Made by a program: the position numbers and the translations under genes. Shown here one piece after another: positions 1-5,907 of a stretch of 7,400 nucleotides of DNA. The stretch lies in NCBI GenBank assembly GCA_905479845.1, contig CAJQOB010000355.1, positions 1 through 7,400 on the forward strand. Reading direction: 5' to 3'. The number at the start of each line of letters is the position of its first letter. The first letter of the stretch is position 1. This DNA is from an uncultured Flavobacteriales bacterium. GTDB lineage: Bacteria > Bacteroidota > Bacteroidia > Flavobacteriales_D > Crocinitomicaceae. The notes under the pieces were generated by a model that searched no databases, was not told the DNA's origin, and saw only the letters and a list, made by a program, of their open reading frames with translations.

Positions 1-154
1 TTGTTACTGTGAAACCTGCTTTTTCCACCTTTTGTCCTGTCGTTCCGGTTGAAACTAGTTGGATATCGTTATTGTGTAAAACGTCCTTTTGCTCGTTTAG
101 AAACTGAACCATTTCAGCCTTTTTGCCATCGTGTGCTATGATTGCTATCTCCAT
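1..154 (-). CDS. mgsA: Methylglyoxal synthase, N-terminal part (runs off the left edge)
   Basis: Partial gene: 51 codons from an ATG at 154-152, with the rest beyond the window. The family enzyme is cytosolic and converts dihydroxyacetone phosphate to methylglyoxal plus phosphate, a bypass of lower glycolysis. Seen directly: the protein opens with MEIAIIAHDGKKAEMVQF, matching the start of known methylglyoxal synthases, including the conserved His8-Asp9. Residues 36-40 are TGTTG, the phosphate-binding loop, followed by a Lys-x-x-Lys-Ala-Gly stretch typical of the family. A Ser35 stands where Ala is common just before the loop. The catalytic Asp of the later GD-Q motif is outside the window and could not be checked. 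The reading frame is too short for most gene callers but the family match is clear. The region upstream of the ATG is A-rich without a Shine-Dalgarno sequence. The carbamoyl-phosphate synthase C-terminal domain shares this fold, but the start codon and His-Asp opening favour MgsA. Confidence 0.9.
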   Translation of the reverse strand, partial: MEIAIIAHDGKKAEMVQFLNEQKDVLHNNDIQLVSTGTTGQKVEKAGFTVT

Positions 155-289
155 GTTGGATTTTTCTTAAGTTAATTCTATGCTCGTTGAATTGGAGCAT
201 TTTGTTTTAATGAAAGTACTACATTTTAGTTATAGTACAAAATACAATTACACTAATTTATAGTAGCTGTAATTTCCGCGCAAGGTCAC
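155..289. other. Intergenic region upstream of mgsA
   Basis: This AT-rich stretch lies between the mgsA start and the pdhC terminator and must hold the mgsA promoter, since the terminator isolates mgsA from pdhAC. I found no clean promoter match. The best minus-strand candidate is TTTG at 241-238, a 19 nt spacer, then TACTTTC at 218-212, which departs from the Bacteroidetes TAnnTTTG box. The mgsA leader could fold a short hairpin (arms 180-185 and 195-200, six base pairs). Its significance is unknown. Confidence 0.4.
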
Positions 290-322
290 AAAAAAAATGC
301 CCAGACATAAAATCTAGGCATT
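290..322 (-). terminator. Intrinsic terminator of the pdhA-pdhC transcript
   Basis: On the minus strand a 10 bp stem (arms at 322-313 and 305-296, AATGCCTAGA with TCTGGGCATT, one G-U pair) encloses a 7 nt loop. It runs into eight consecutive T residues (297-290, two of them within the stem). It begins 24 nt after the pdhC stop codon. This is a textbook Rho-independent terminator. There is no T-run on the plus-strand side, so it works in one direction only. Confidence 0.92.
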
Positions 323-345
323 AAGTTTAAGTTAATTCTATTTTA

Positions 346-1614
346 CTAGAGAATTAGGGTCACAGGATTCTCCATGTATGCTTTGAATGTATTCAAGAAT
401 TCCGCTCCTGAAGCTCCGTCTACTACGCGGTGATCGCATGATAGCGTTACTTTCATAACATTCCCTGGGACAACTTCTCCGTTTTTAACAACCGGTACTT
501 GGCTAATTCCTCCAACAGCCATAATACAGCTATCTGGGGGGTTCACAATTGCAGTAAATTCTTCAATTCCAAACATTCCAAGGTTCGAAATTGTGAATGT
601 ATTTCCTTCCCACTCGTGTGGTTGCAATTTCTTTGTTTTCGCTTTTGTCGCCAACTCGCGAACTTCTGCACCGATTTCTGGCATTCCTTTTCCATCCGCG
701 AAGCGAACAACTGGAACGAGTAGTCCTTCGTCAACTGCAACCGCTACACCAATGTGCACGTGCTGGTTTCTTCTGATGATATCACCATACCAAGCGCTGT
801 TAACTGTTGGATGCTCACGCAATGCCAAAGCACATGCTTTGATGACCATATCGTTGTATGAAACCTTAACGTCCGCTTCTTTCAAAGAAGAACGAAGGTC
901 CATTGCTTTATCCATATCGATAGAGATCGTCAAGTAGAAATGAGGTGCAGTGAACTTACTTTCAGCCAATCGTTTCGCGATCACTTTTCTCATTTGAGAA
1001 ACAGGCTCATCAGTAAACGTTTCAACACCAACATGCGCTTTTTTACCACCTCCCATTGCTGGAACATATGGTACGTAATGATCAATATCTCTTTTCACGA
1101 TTCGACCATTTTCTCCCGTTCCATTTACGTTTGAAAGATCGATTCCTTTTTCTGCAGCCATTTTCTTTGCCAAAGGAGATGCAAACACACGTCCATTTGA
1201 CTCAACCACTGCCGGTTTTGCAGGAGCAGGTGGTGGAGTTGCTACCGCAGCAGGTTTCGCTGCAGGTACTGGAGAAGGAGCAGCTTTTACCTCTTCCTTT
1301 GTAGGAGCTTCCTCCTTCACATCTTCTTTCGGAGTTTCTTTTTCAGCATCAGCCAAAATTTTCGCTACATCCTCACCTTTCTCACCGATAACGGCAAGTA
1401 AAGAATTAACTGGAGCAGTTTGACCTTTTTCAACACCAATATGCAAAAGCACACCATCATAGAAAGATTCAAACTCCATTGTCGCTTTGTCTGTTTCGAT
1501 TTCCGCGAGAACTTCTCCTTCTGAGACTTCGTCTCCAATATTTTTGTTCCATTCAGCAACAACACCTTCTGTCATGGTGTCACTCAACTTCGGCATGTAA
1601 ATTACTTCAGCCAT
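346..1614 (-). CDS. pdhC: Pyruvate dehydrogenase complex E2, dihydrolipoamide acetyltransferase
   Basis: E2 core of the cytosolic pyruvate dehydrogenase complex. It moves the acetyl group from E1-bound hydroxyethyl-TPP via lipoyl-lysine to CoA. The 422 residues show the canonical layout. A single lipoyl domain spans about 1-80, with lipoyl-lysine Lys43 in ETDKATME. A flexible Glu/Lys- then Ala/Pro-rich linker covers about 90-138. The peripheral subunit-binding domain is about 143-180 (ASPLAKKMAAEKGID, then GTGENGRIVKRDI). The catalytic domain is about 200-422, with the active-site motif DHRVVDG (His395, Asp399) and the conserved TISNLGMFG. Only one lipoyl domain is present, whereas some flavobacterial E2 proteins carry two. 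pdhA ends 20 bp upstream, so the two are co-transcribed, and a strong terminator follows. The substrate assignment (pyruvate rather than 2-oxoglutarate or branched-chain keto acids) relies on the neighbouring PdhA and overall similarity. The ATG start leads straight into the lipoyl domain, so the start is secure. Confidence 0.96.
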   Translation of the reverse strand: MAEVIYMPKLSDTMTEGVVAEWNKNIGDEVSEGEVLAEIETDKATMEFESFYDGVLLHIGVEKGQTAPVNSLLAVIGEKGEDVAKILADAEKETPKEDVKEEAPTKEEVKAAPSPVPAAKPAAVATPPPAPAKPAVVESNGRVFASPLAKKMAAEKGIDLSNVNGTGENGRIVKRDIDHYVPYVPAMGGGKKAHVGVETFTDEPVSQMRKVIAKRLAESKFTAPHFYLTISIDMDKAMDLRSSLKEADVKVSYNDMVIKACALALREHPTVNSAWYGDIIRRNQHVHIGVAVAVDEGLLVPVVRFADGKGMPEIGAEVRELATKAKTKKLQPHEWEGNTFTISNLGMFGIEEFTAIVNPPDSCIMAVGGISQVPVVKNGEVVPGNVMKVTLSCDHRVVDGASGAEFLNTFKAYMENPVTLIL

Positions 1615-1634
1615 AATTTCAAGTCTTAGGTATT

Positions 1635-2687
1635 CTAGTATTCAACAATAAATGGATAGTTCTCCTCGACATAAATGTCTTCGTACAACTCTTTCGCCTC
1701 TGGATACGGTGAATTCTCAGCAAACTCAACTGATTCTTTCACTTCTTTCTTCACCCAATCCTCAATTTCTTTGATTCCTTTTTCGTCTAACCACTTATTC
1801 TCAAGAACAACTGATTTACAGTGCTCAATTGGATCTTGTTCCATCCATTCAGCCACCTCATCTTTTGTTCTGTATTTCTGAGGATCGGACATTGAGTGTC
1901 CTTTGTATCTGTATGTTCTGATATCAAGCAAAGTTGGTCCCTCACCTCTTCTTCCACGAGATGCAGCTTCTTCAATTGCCTCGTGAACCGCTTCTGGCGA
2001 CATACCATTAACAGATTTCGAAGGCATTTCGTAAGAATCACCAATTTTTGAAAGGTCAGTCACGTTTGTTGTGCGCTCTACTGATGTTCCCATCGCGTAG
2101 TTGTTATTCTCAATGATGAAAACAACTGGTAATTTCCAGTTCATCGCCATGTTGAACGTTTCGTGCAAGGCACCTTGACGCACAGCTCCATCTCCCATAG
2201 AGACAAAAGCAACGTTATCCGTTTCATTGTACTTTTCTGCGAATGCTAATCCAGCACCCATTGCGATTTGAGCACCAACAATACCGTGTCCACCGGCAAA
2301 GTTTACTTCTTTATCAAAAAAGTGCATTGAACCTCCTTTTCCTTTTGAACAACCTGTTTTACGTCCGTATAACTCAGCCATCAAAACTCGTGGATCCGTT
2401 CCAAGTGCAATCGGGTGACCGTGATCACGGTAAGCCGTCATGTGTTTATCTCCTTTTTGACAAGCACTTGCAGTTCCTGCAACTATTGCTTCTTGTCCAA
2501 TATAAAGGTGACAAAATCCACCAAACTTCTGTTGGATATAGAGTTGTCCTGCTTTCTCCTCAAACTTACGAATGAGTAGCATGTCTTTAAACCACTTAAT
2601 ATATGTTTCCTTCGAAAATTTTGCTTTACCAGCAACCTTTGATTTTCGTGTCGATTTTGTAGGTTCTTTTTTGTCCTTCACCGCCAT
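1635..2687 (-). CDS. pdhA: Pyruvate dehydrogenase E1 component, alpha subunit
   Basis: Alpha chain of the heterotetrameric (alpha2-beta2) thiamine-diphosphate-dependent E1 enzyme, which decarboxylates pyruvate and reductively acetylates the lipoyl group of PdhC. The 350 residues contain the TPP-binding motif from GDG (165-167) to NNN (194-196) and the conserved YRDHGH (86-91). The loop motif YRYKGHSMSDPQKYR (259-273) corresponds to the phosphorylation-loop region of mitochondrial E1-alpha. GGSMHFFDKE and GGHGIVGAQI also match the family. The first 24 residues form a hydrophilic tail with nine Lys/Arg before the usual start of the fold (KETYIKWFKDML). No internal ATG sits at the usual start, so the tail is probably real. 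pdhC follows after 20 bp. The partner beta-subunit gene is absent here and must lie elsewhere, an arrangement I recall from other flavobacteria. A strong promoter lies about 25 bp upstream of the start codon. Confidence 0.96.
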   Translation of the reverse strand: MAVKDKKEPTKSTRKSKVAGKAKFSKETYIKWFKDMLLIRKFEEKAGQLYIQQKFGGFCHLYIGQEAIVAGTASACQKGDKHMTAYRDHGHPIALGTDPRVLMAELYGRKTGCSKGKGGSMHFFDKEVNFAGGHGIVGAQIAMGAGLAFAEKYNETDNVAFVSMGDGAVRQGALHETFNMAMNWKLPVVFIIENNNYAMGTSVERTTNVTDLSKIGDSYEMPSKSVNGMSPEAVHEAIEEAASRGRRGEGPTLLDIRTYRYKGHSMSDPQKYRTKDEVAEWMEQDPIEHCKSVVLENKWLDEKGIKEIEDWVKKEVKESVEFAENSPYPEAKELYEDIYVEENYPFIVEY

Positions 2688-2711
2688 GGTATTGTTTTAA
2701 ATATCGAAAAG

Positions 2712-2740
2712 CAAATATATAAAATTCTGCATGTAACAAA
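2712..2740 (-). promoter_or_regulatory. Bacteroidetes-type promoter of pdhA-pdhC
   Basis: Reading the minus strand, TTTG (2740-2737) is followed by a 17 nt spacer and TATATTTG (2719-2712). This is an exact match to the -33 (TTTG/TTG) and -7 (TAnnTTTG) elements known for Bacteroidetes housekeeping sigma factor. The predicted transcription start is near 2707, giving a leader of about 20 nt with no Shine-Dalgarno sequence. Confidence 0.75.
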
Positions 2741-2762
2741 CCTTCAAATTTGGGATAAAGTA

Positions 2763-2779
2763 TCTAATACAATATTAGA
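2763..2779. repeat. Perfect 7 bp inverted repeat between the lipoprotein gene and pdhA
   Basis: TCTAATA (2763-2769) and TATTAGA (2773-2779) are exact reverse complements separated by CAA. The repeat lies 22 bp upstream of the pdhA -33 element and 59 bp after the lipoprotein gene's stop codon. The RNA hairpin would be AT-rich and is not followed by a T-run, so it is a poor intrinsic terminator. Its position would also suit a regulator-binding site upstream of the pdhA promoter. The role is undetermined. Confidence 0.45.
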
Positions 2780-2838
2780 CCTAAATTGTTAATAAAATAG
2801 TTTCACAGAAAATCGAAAACCCGCGTTAAATATTAACT

Positions 2839-3675
2839 CTAGAAGTGTACTTTTCGTTTGAGTAGGTGCTTCACCTCATCCAGAGGGATTGTGATGATAA
2901 TCATACCTGCGACGTATGGCGCAATTTCATACTGATTGTATAGGAAATCTACTGAGTTTTCATTGAAGGAAAAATTCTCATTCAAATGGAAAACACCACC
3001 GTCAAACCAAAATCCAGCTTCCTCCAAATTTGTGTCGGCTGGAATTTCTTGATCGGCTCTGAAGATTGCTTCAGCTTTGGCTGTCAAAACATCTATATTG
3101 GAAAAGAAATCTTGCAGTTTAAGTTCTTGTCCAGTTTTTATATCAACCAAACACTCTTCCGACCAAGAATTTCCATGAGCACCACCAGAATAATCCCAAT
3201 TGTTCAATGAAACTTTTACGAATTCTGGATTTTCCTGATAGATTCCAACTGAAGTTTCGGTCTGCCAAACTCCTCCAAAGAAATCGTCTTCATCATACAA
3301 GCTTATTTCCTCATAATAGGCCGCAGCGAATTTGTCAATCGCTGATTCCATGAATTCTACGGACAAATTAGAATTATCAGTCATCGACTCCTCTCCGTAG
3401 GTTGCAATACTCGATACATACTCCTTAACCATTCGATTTATTGAATCCTGATAAGGTAAGTCGGTGTTTTCGTAAAACATATACTCAATTGAGCTCTCAA
3501 CGGTATCCGCTTTATCCTTAGAGTATAGGTTTAGCGTCACCTCTCCTTCTATGATGTTAATCTCTTTGCTCTCTTCTGTTGAAGTATTTTCTTCACCTCC
3601 TGATAATGGTTTAGGCGTTGAACACGAGATCAAGAATGCAGATGCAATAAATGTAATTGGGAGTAAGTATTTCAT
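2839..3675 (-). CDS. Putative lipoprotein with DUF4163/DUF3298 (RsiV-like) domains
   Basis: Predicted exported lipoprotein of 278 residues, function unknown. The start MKYLLPITFIASAFLISC is a lipoprotein signal peptide with lipobox LISC, so Cys18 would be the lipidated first residue. An acidic, Ser/Thr/Glu-rich linker (about 20-40) follows. The body resembles the DUF4163 plus DUF3298 pair. Conserved YSGGAHGN (162-169) is typical of the first part, and the C-terminal YEIAPYVAGMIIITIPLDEV (249-268) is typical of DUF3298. The same domains form the periplasmic part of the Bacillus anti-sigma factor RsiV, which binds lysozyme. Here no cytoplasmic or sigma-binding part exists, so a similar sensing role is only conjecture. 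No acidic surface-export signal directly follows Cys18, suggesting the periplasmic face of a membrane. The gene starts 10 bp after the cdd stop codon, so the two are almost certainly co-transcribed. The family call comes from motif recognition, not a search. Confidence 0.8.
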   Translation of the reverse strand: MKYLLPITFIASAFLISCSTPKPLSGGEENTSTEESKEINIIEGEVTLNLYSKDKADTVESSIEYMFYENTDLPYQDSINRMVKEYVSSIATYGEESMTDNSNLSVEFMESAIDKFAAAYYEEISLYDEDDFFGGVWQTETSVGIYQENPEFVKVSLNNWDYSGGAHGNSWSEECLVDIKTGQELKLQDFFSNIDVLTAKAEAIFRADQEIPADTNLEEAGFWFDGGVFHLNENFSFNENSVDFLYNQYEIAPYVAGMIIITIPLDEVKHLLKRKVHF

Positions 3676-3685
3676 TTTGTCTGAA

Positions 3686-4162
3686 TTAATCAGTTATTCC
3701 AAATGCGAGGGGTAACAAATCAACGGCTGAGTTGAATACGATTGTAACACCGTTTTGACTCACCAGAATAATTCTGTACGATTTCTTTTGTCGAACTTCT
3801 GTTTCCAACATCACTTGTCGACAAGCTCCACAGGGAGAAAGTATTTTATCCAGTGGCAACAAATCACCTTCAGCGACAACACAAAGTGTTTCAATTTGTT
3901 CATTTGGAAAGTTAGCTCCAGTATAAAAGAGAGCAACTCGCTCAGCACACAAACCTGAAGGGTATGCAATATTTTCTTGATTACTTCCCGTGATAATTTC
4001 ATTGTTCGATAACCTCAACGAGGCACCGACATGAAATTTGCTGTACGGAGCATAAGCCGTTTTACTAACAGCGTATGCCTGCTCTACCAGCTCTTGGTCA
4101 TTTTTCGATAATTCATTCCAATGACTGAACCTTTCGAAGGAAATTGTAAGGTCTTGTTTCAT
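3686..4162 (-). CDS. cdd: Cytidine deaminase (homotetrameric zinc type)
   Basis: Cytosolic pyrimidine-salvage enzyme deaminating cytidine and deoxycytidine to uridine and deoxyuridine. The 158 residues carry the full active site. YAPYSKFHVGA (37-47) is the conserved N-terminal motif. NQEN (61-64) holds substrate-binding Asn and Glu. CAE (Cys72, Glu74) and PCGAC (Cys111, Cys114) provide three Cys zinc ligands and the catalytic Glu. Three Cys ligands rather than one His and two Cys mark the small tetrameric type found in Bacillus and many Bacteroidetes, not the larger dimeric E. coli type. The length is slightly above the 130-140 residues of minimal forms because of an N-terminal extension of about 20 residues, which other flavobacterial homologues share as far as I recall. 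The start ATG has no Shine-Dalgarno sequence. The gap to the upstream peptidase gene is 40 bp with no promoter match, and the lipoprotein gene follows after 10 bp. Confidence 0.95.
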   Translation of the reverse strand: MKQDLTISFERFSHWNELSKNDQELVEQAYAVSKTAYAPYSKFHVGASLRLSNNEIITGSNQENIAYPSGLCAERVALFYTGANFPNEQIETLCVVAEGDLLPLDKILSPCGACRQVMLETEVRQKKSYRIILVSQNGVTIVFNSAVDLLPLAFGITD

Positions 4163-4175
4163 TTAATAAGATTGA

Positions 4176-4194
4176 TCCGTGTTATCTATACGGA
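4176..4194 (-). repeat. Small hairpin between the peptidase gene and cdd
   Basis: TCCGT (4176-4180) and ACGGA (4190-4194) are reverse complements around a 9 nt loop, beginning 8 nt after the peptidase stop codon. The minus-strand RNA hairpin is followed by a mixed AT sequence rather than a T-run. It is thus at best a weak terminator or processing site, and read-through into cdd is likely. Confidence 0.35.
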
Positions 4195-4202
4195 CAGATC
4201 GA

Positions 4203-5792
4203 TTATTTGTTCACCCCAATTACAAAAGCTACACCTTTTCCTTTATGCGCAGATGTTTCGAAGTTAACAACTCCTCTTCCACCTGTGAAGCGAACATTCG
4301 TTTCATACTGTCCTGCCAAGGCATTTTTCACCTTCTCTTCATACGATGAACCACGAGCATTAGAAATTTTCTTGTTTACCACTGAGTAATCGATTGGTTC
4401 TTTAGTGATAAGAACTGCAATTTTATCCTTTTTGCCCGTTCCGTCTGGCTGCATTGAATGATCCCTTGGGAACAAACGAGTTCCAGTAATTCCGCAATAC
4501 GGAGAGTGTTTCGCCGTATACGGGAACAAAACATAACTTGACCCGTCAGTTTCTTGACCGAAAACGTATGTATAACATTCGATGTTGTTTGTGAACTCAA
4601 CTTTGAATTTGTCTTTGCTCGACAACCTTGAAACAGTCTCAAAATAGAAGTCGTTGATTTGTTGAACAGCAATGTTCTTCTTCCCAGCATTCAATTCTAG
4701 TCCGAAGCTTCCTTTAAAACGCGATTCAACTTTAGCCTTCGCATCCCCCATTGGATACAAACCATAGGATTCGACATTAAAATGTTTGAAATCTGAGTAG
4801 CGAACCCAGCAAACACCTTTCTTCCCCCATTTTTCTCCCCAACTATTCATGATTTGGAACGAACCACCTTCTTTGAAATCGTCGTAGCCAATTACGCACA
4901 TTGCGTGCCCACCGAATCCTCGTTTATTGTAATCAGATTGCGTTGGGAACCACATGTCTTTGCCCATCATGTTCTGCATAAAAGATCCACCGATCATCAT
5001 GCCAATTACAACAGGCGATCCCTTGGCCAAGTTTTGCTTGATTGACAACATTTCCGCTGAGTTCGACTGATTGTCTTCTGTCAAACGTTGAAAACCTTTG
5101 ATTTTAAAATCATTTGCTTTTCTCTTAAGCATTGAGCTAGGTTCTTTCGTACAACTCGACTGATCATAAGCGAAATCCTTGTACGGAACAGCACCTTGAT
5201 TATACATATTGTCCATTGCCAACTTGATGTAAGAACCTTGACATGTATTGTGATCAATGCTGATCTGATTGTACATAAAAGAAGCACTAAACGCCACTTG
5301 ATCTGGTTTTCTGCCAGTTCTTCGAGATTCTAAAATTGTTCTTGCTGCATAGGCACTCGCCCATGCAACGCACGAACCTTGCTTCCCTTGATTTCGTCTT
5401 TTCGGGGCGTACTGCAACAAAGAAACTCTTTCCGGTAACGGGTTCTTTTTGTTGTCAGCTAACGGTTCGTAGATTTCCGTTTGCTCATACACTTCTTTAT
5501 TTAACTCACCGCCACGGAAAAAATTGGAGATTCCTCCTCCTCCATCACCTGTTAGAGCCGAAGTATCACAACCTTTACCAAATAGGAAAAAGAGTACAAC
5601 CGCGACAACGGCCAAGATCAATAGAAGCTTTGGCTTTTTCAACAACATTGGAAGTAATGCTCCAGCGGCCTTTCCAAGTCCGCCACCGATTCCTCCTCCT
5701 GAAGACGAATTTCCGCTAGATGCTTGTCTTCTTGCAACTCTCTTTTTCTTCTTTCCACCTTGAGGATCATCCTCGACCATTCTAATTGGCAT
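4203..5792 (-). CDS. Membrane-anchored papain-family (C1) cysteine peptidase with C-terminal DUF4384-like domain
   Basis: Predicted single-pass membrane protease of 529 residues; substrate unknown. The N-terminus is short and basic (KKKKRVARR, 14-22), followed by Ser/Gly-rich sequence (25-40). One hydrophobic segment at about 55-71 (KLLLILAVVAVVLFFLF) comes next, then a second Gly-rich patch (82-95). With the basic side in the cytoplasm, the enzyme part would face the periplasm. The peptidase domain (about 115-345) has all papain landmarks: oxyanion Gln135, nucleophile Cys141 in QGSCVAWA, His296 in GGHAMCVIGYDD, and Asn316 in NSWGEKWG. No inhibitory prodomain of the papain type is obvious. 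Residues about 395-475 resemble DUF4384 (KVEFTNNIECYTYVF, then VLFPY, then ITKEPIDY). I chose the first ATG because MPIRM openings occur in similar Bacteroidetes proteins as I recall; Met5 is an alternative. cdd follows after 40 bp. The catalytic assignment is firm; topology and the C-terminal domain are inferred. Confidence 0.88.
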   Translation of the reverse strand: MPIRMVEDDPQGGKKKKRVARRQASSGNSSSGGGIGGGLGKAAGALLPMLLKKPKLLLILAVVAVVLFFLFGKGCDTSALTGDGGGGISNFFRGGELNKEVYEQTEIYEPLADNKKNPLPERVSLLQYAPKRRNQGKQGSCVAWASAYAARTILESRRTGRKPDQVAFSASFMYNQISIDHNTCQGSYIKLAMDNMYNQGAVPYKDFAYDQSSCTKEPSSMLKRKANDFKIKGFQRLTEDNQSNSAEMLSIKQNLAKGSPVVIGMMIGGSFMQNMMGKDMWFPTQSDYNKRGFGGHAMCVIGYDDFKEGGSFQIMNSWGEKWGKKGVCWVRYSDFKHFNVESYGLYPMGDAKAKVESRFKGSFGLELNAGKKNIAVQQINDFYFETVSRLSSKDKFKVEFTNNIECYTYVFGQETDGSSYVLFPYTAKHSPYCGITGTRLFPRDHSMQPDGTGKKDKIAVLITKEPIDYSVVNKKISNARGSSYEEKVKNALAGQYETNVRFTGGRGVVNFETSAHKGKGVAFVIGVNK

Positions 5793-5833
5793 CTCTATAG
5801 GTATTTACTGTTGGTTGACTATATAAACTTCCT

Positions 5834-5864
5834 CAAAGAAATGAATTTTCTCCTTCAATATCAA
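5834..5864 (-). promoter_or_regulatory. Candidate promoter of the peptidase gene
   Basis: On the minus strand, TTG (5864-5862), a 20 nt spacer and TTTCTTTG (5841-5834) fit the Bacteroidetes pattern with one mismatch (T for A in the second position of the -7 box). It would give a leader of roughly 35 nt. This is the best candidate in the gap, but it is only a partial match. Confidence 0.35.
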
Positions 5865-5869
5865 CTAGC

Positions 5870-5900
5870 TTGTTTCAAAGCGTTAAACTGAGTATTTTTG
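5870..5900 (+). promoter_or_regulatory. Bacteroidetes-type promoter of mtaB
   Basis: TTG (5870-5872), a 20 nt spacer and TATTTTTG (5893-5900) match the Bacteroidetes -33/-7 consensus exactly. The -7 box ends only 7 nt before the mtaB ATG. Transcription should therefore begin about 0-4 nt upstream of the start codon, giving a very short or absent leader. Confidence 0.65.
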
Positions 5901-5907
5901 CCGACGA

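Noticed and set aside
180..208. Hairpin (ATGCTC/GAGCAT) followed by TTTTGTTTT, resembling a plus-strand terminator
   Set aside because: No plus-strand gene ends here, the stem is only six base pairs, and the T-run is broken. On the minus strand it is just part of the mgsA leader.
216..238. Six-base inverted repeat GTACTA/TAGTAC
   Set aside because: It is short and AT-rich with an 11 nt loop, within the range expected by chance in this intergenic DNA.
593..937. Plus-strand open frame of 114 codons opposite pdhC
   Set aside because: It overlaps the well-conserved catalytic domain of PdhC on the other strand, resembles no known family, and has no promoter or start context of its own.
1225..1345. 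Repetitive-looking Ala/Pro/Glu/Lys coding sequence in pdhC
   Set aside because: This is the normal flexible inter-domain linker of E2 proteins, not a DNA repeat or an inserted element.
2243..2575. Plus-strand open frame of 110 codons opposite pdhA
   Set aside because: It is antisense to conserved PdhA sequence including residues near the TPP site, and the translation is low-complexity Leu/Gln-rich with no recognisable domain.
5562..5580. Cys75 after the peptidase's hydrophobic segment as a lipoprotein site
   Set aside because: The preceding residues are Gly-Lys-Gly, not a lipobox, and the segment lies more than 50 residues from the N-terminus, so a membrane anchor is the better reading.
5336..5719. 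Plus-strand open frame of 127 codons opposite the peptidase gene
   Set aside because: It is antisense to the N-terminal part of a clear protease, including its active-site Cys region. Its composition (runs of Leu, Arg and His) is what the complement of that gene gives.
5775..5792. Alternative peptidase start at Met5 (ATG at 5780-5778)
   Set aside because: It removes only four residues. Neither start has a Shine-Dalgarno sequence, and the MPIRM opening looks typical of related proteins, so the upstream ATG was kept.
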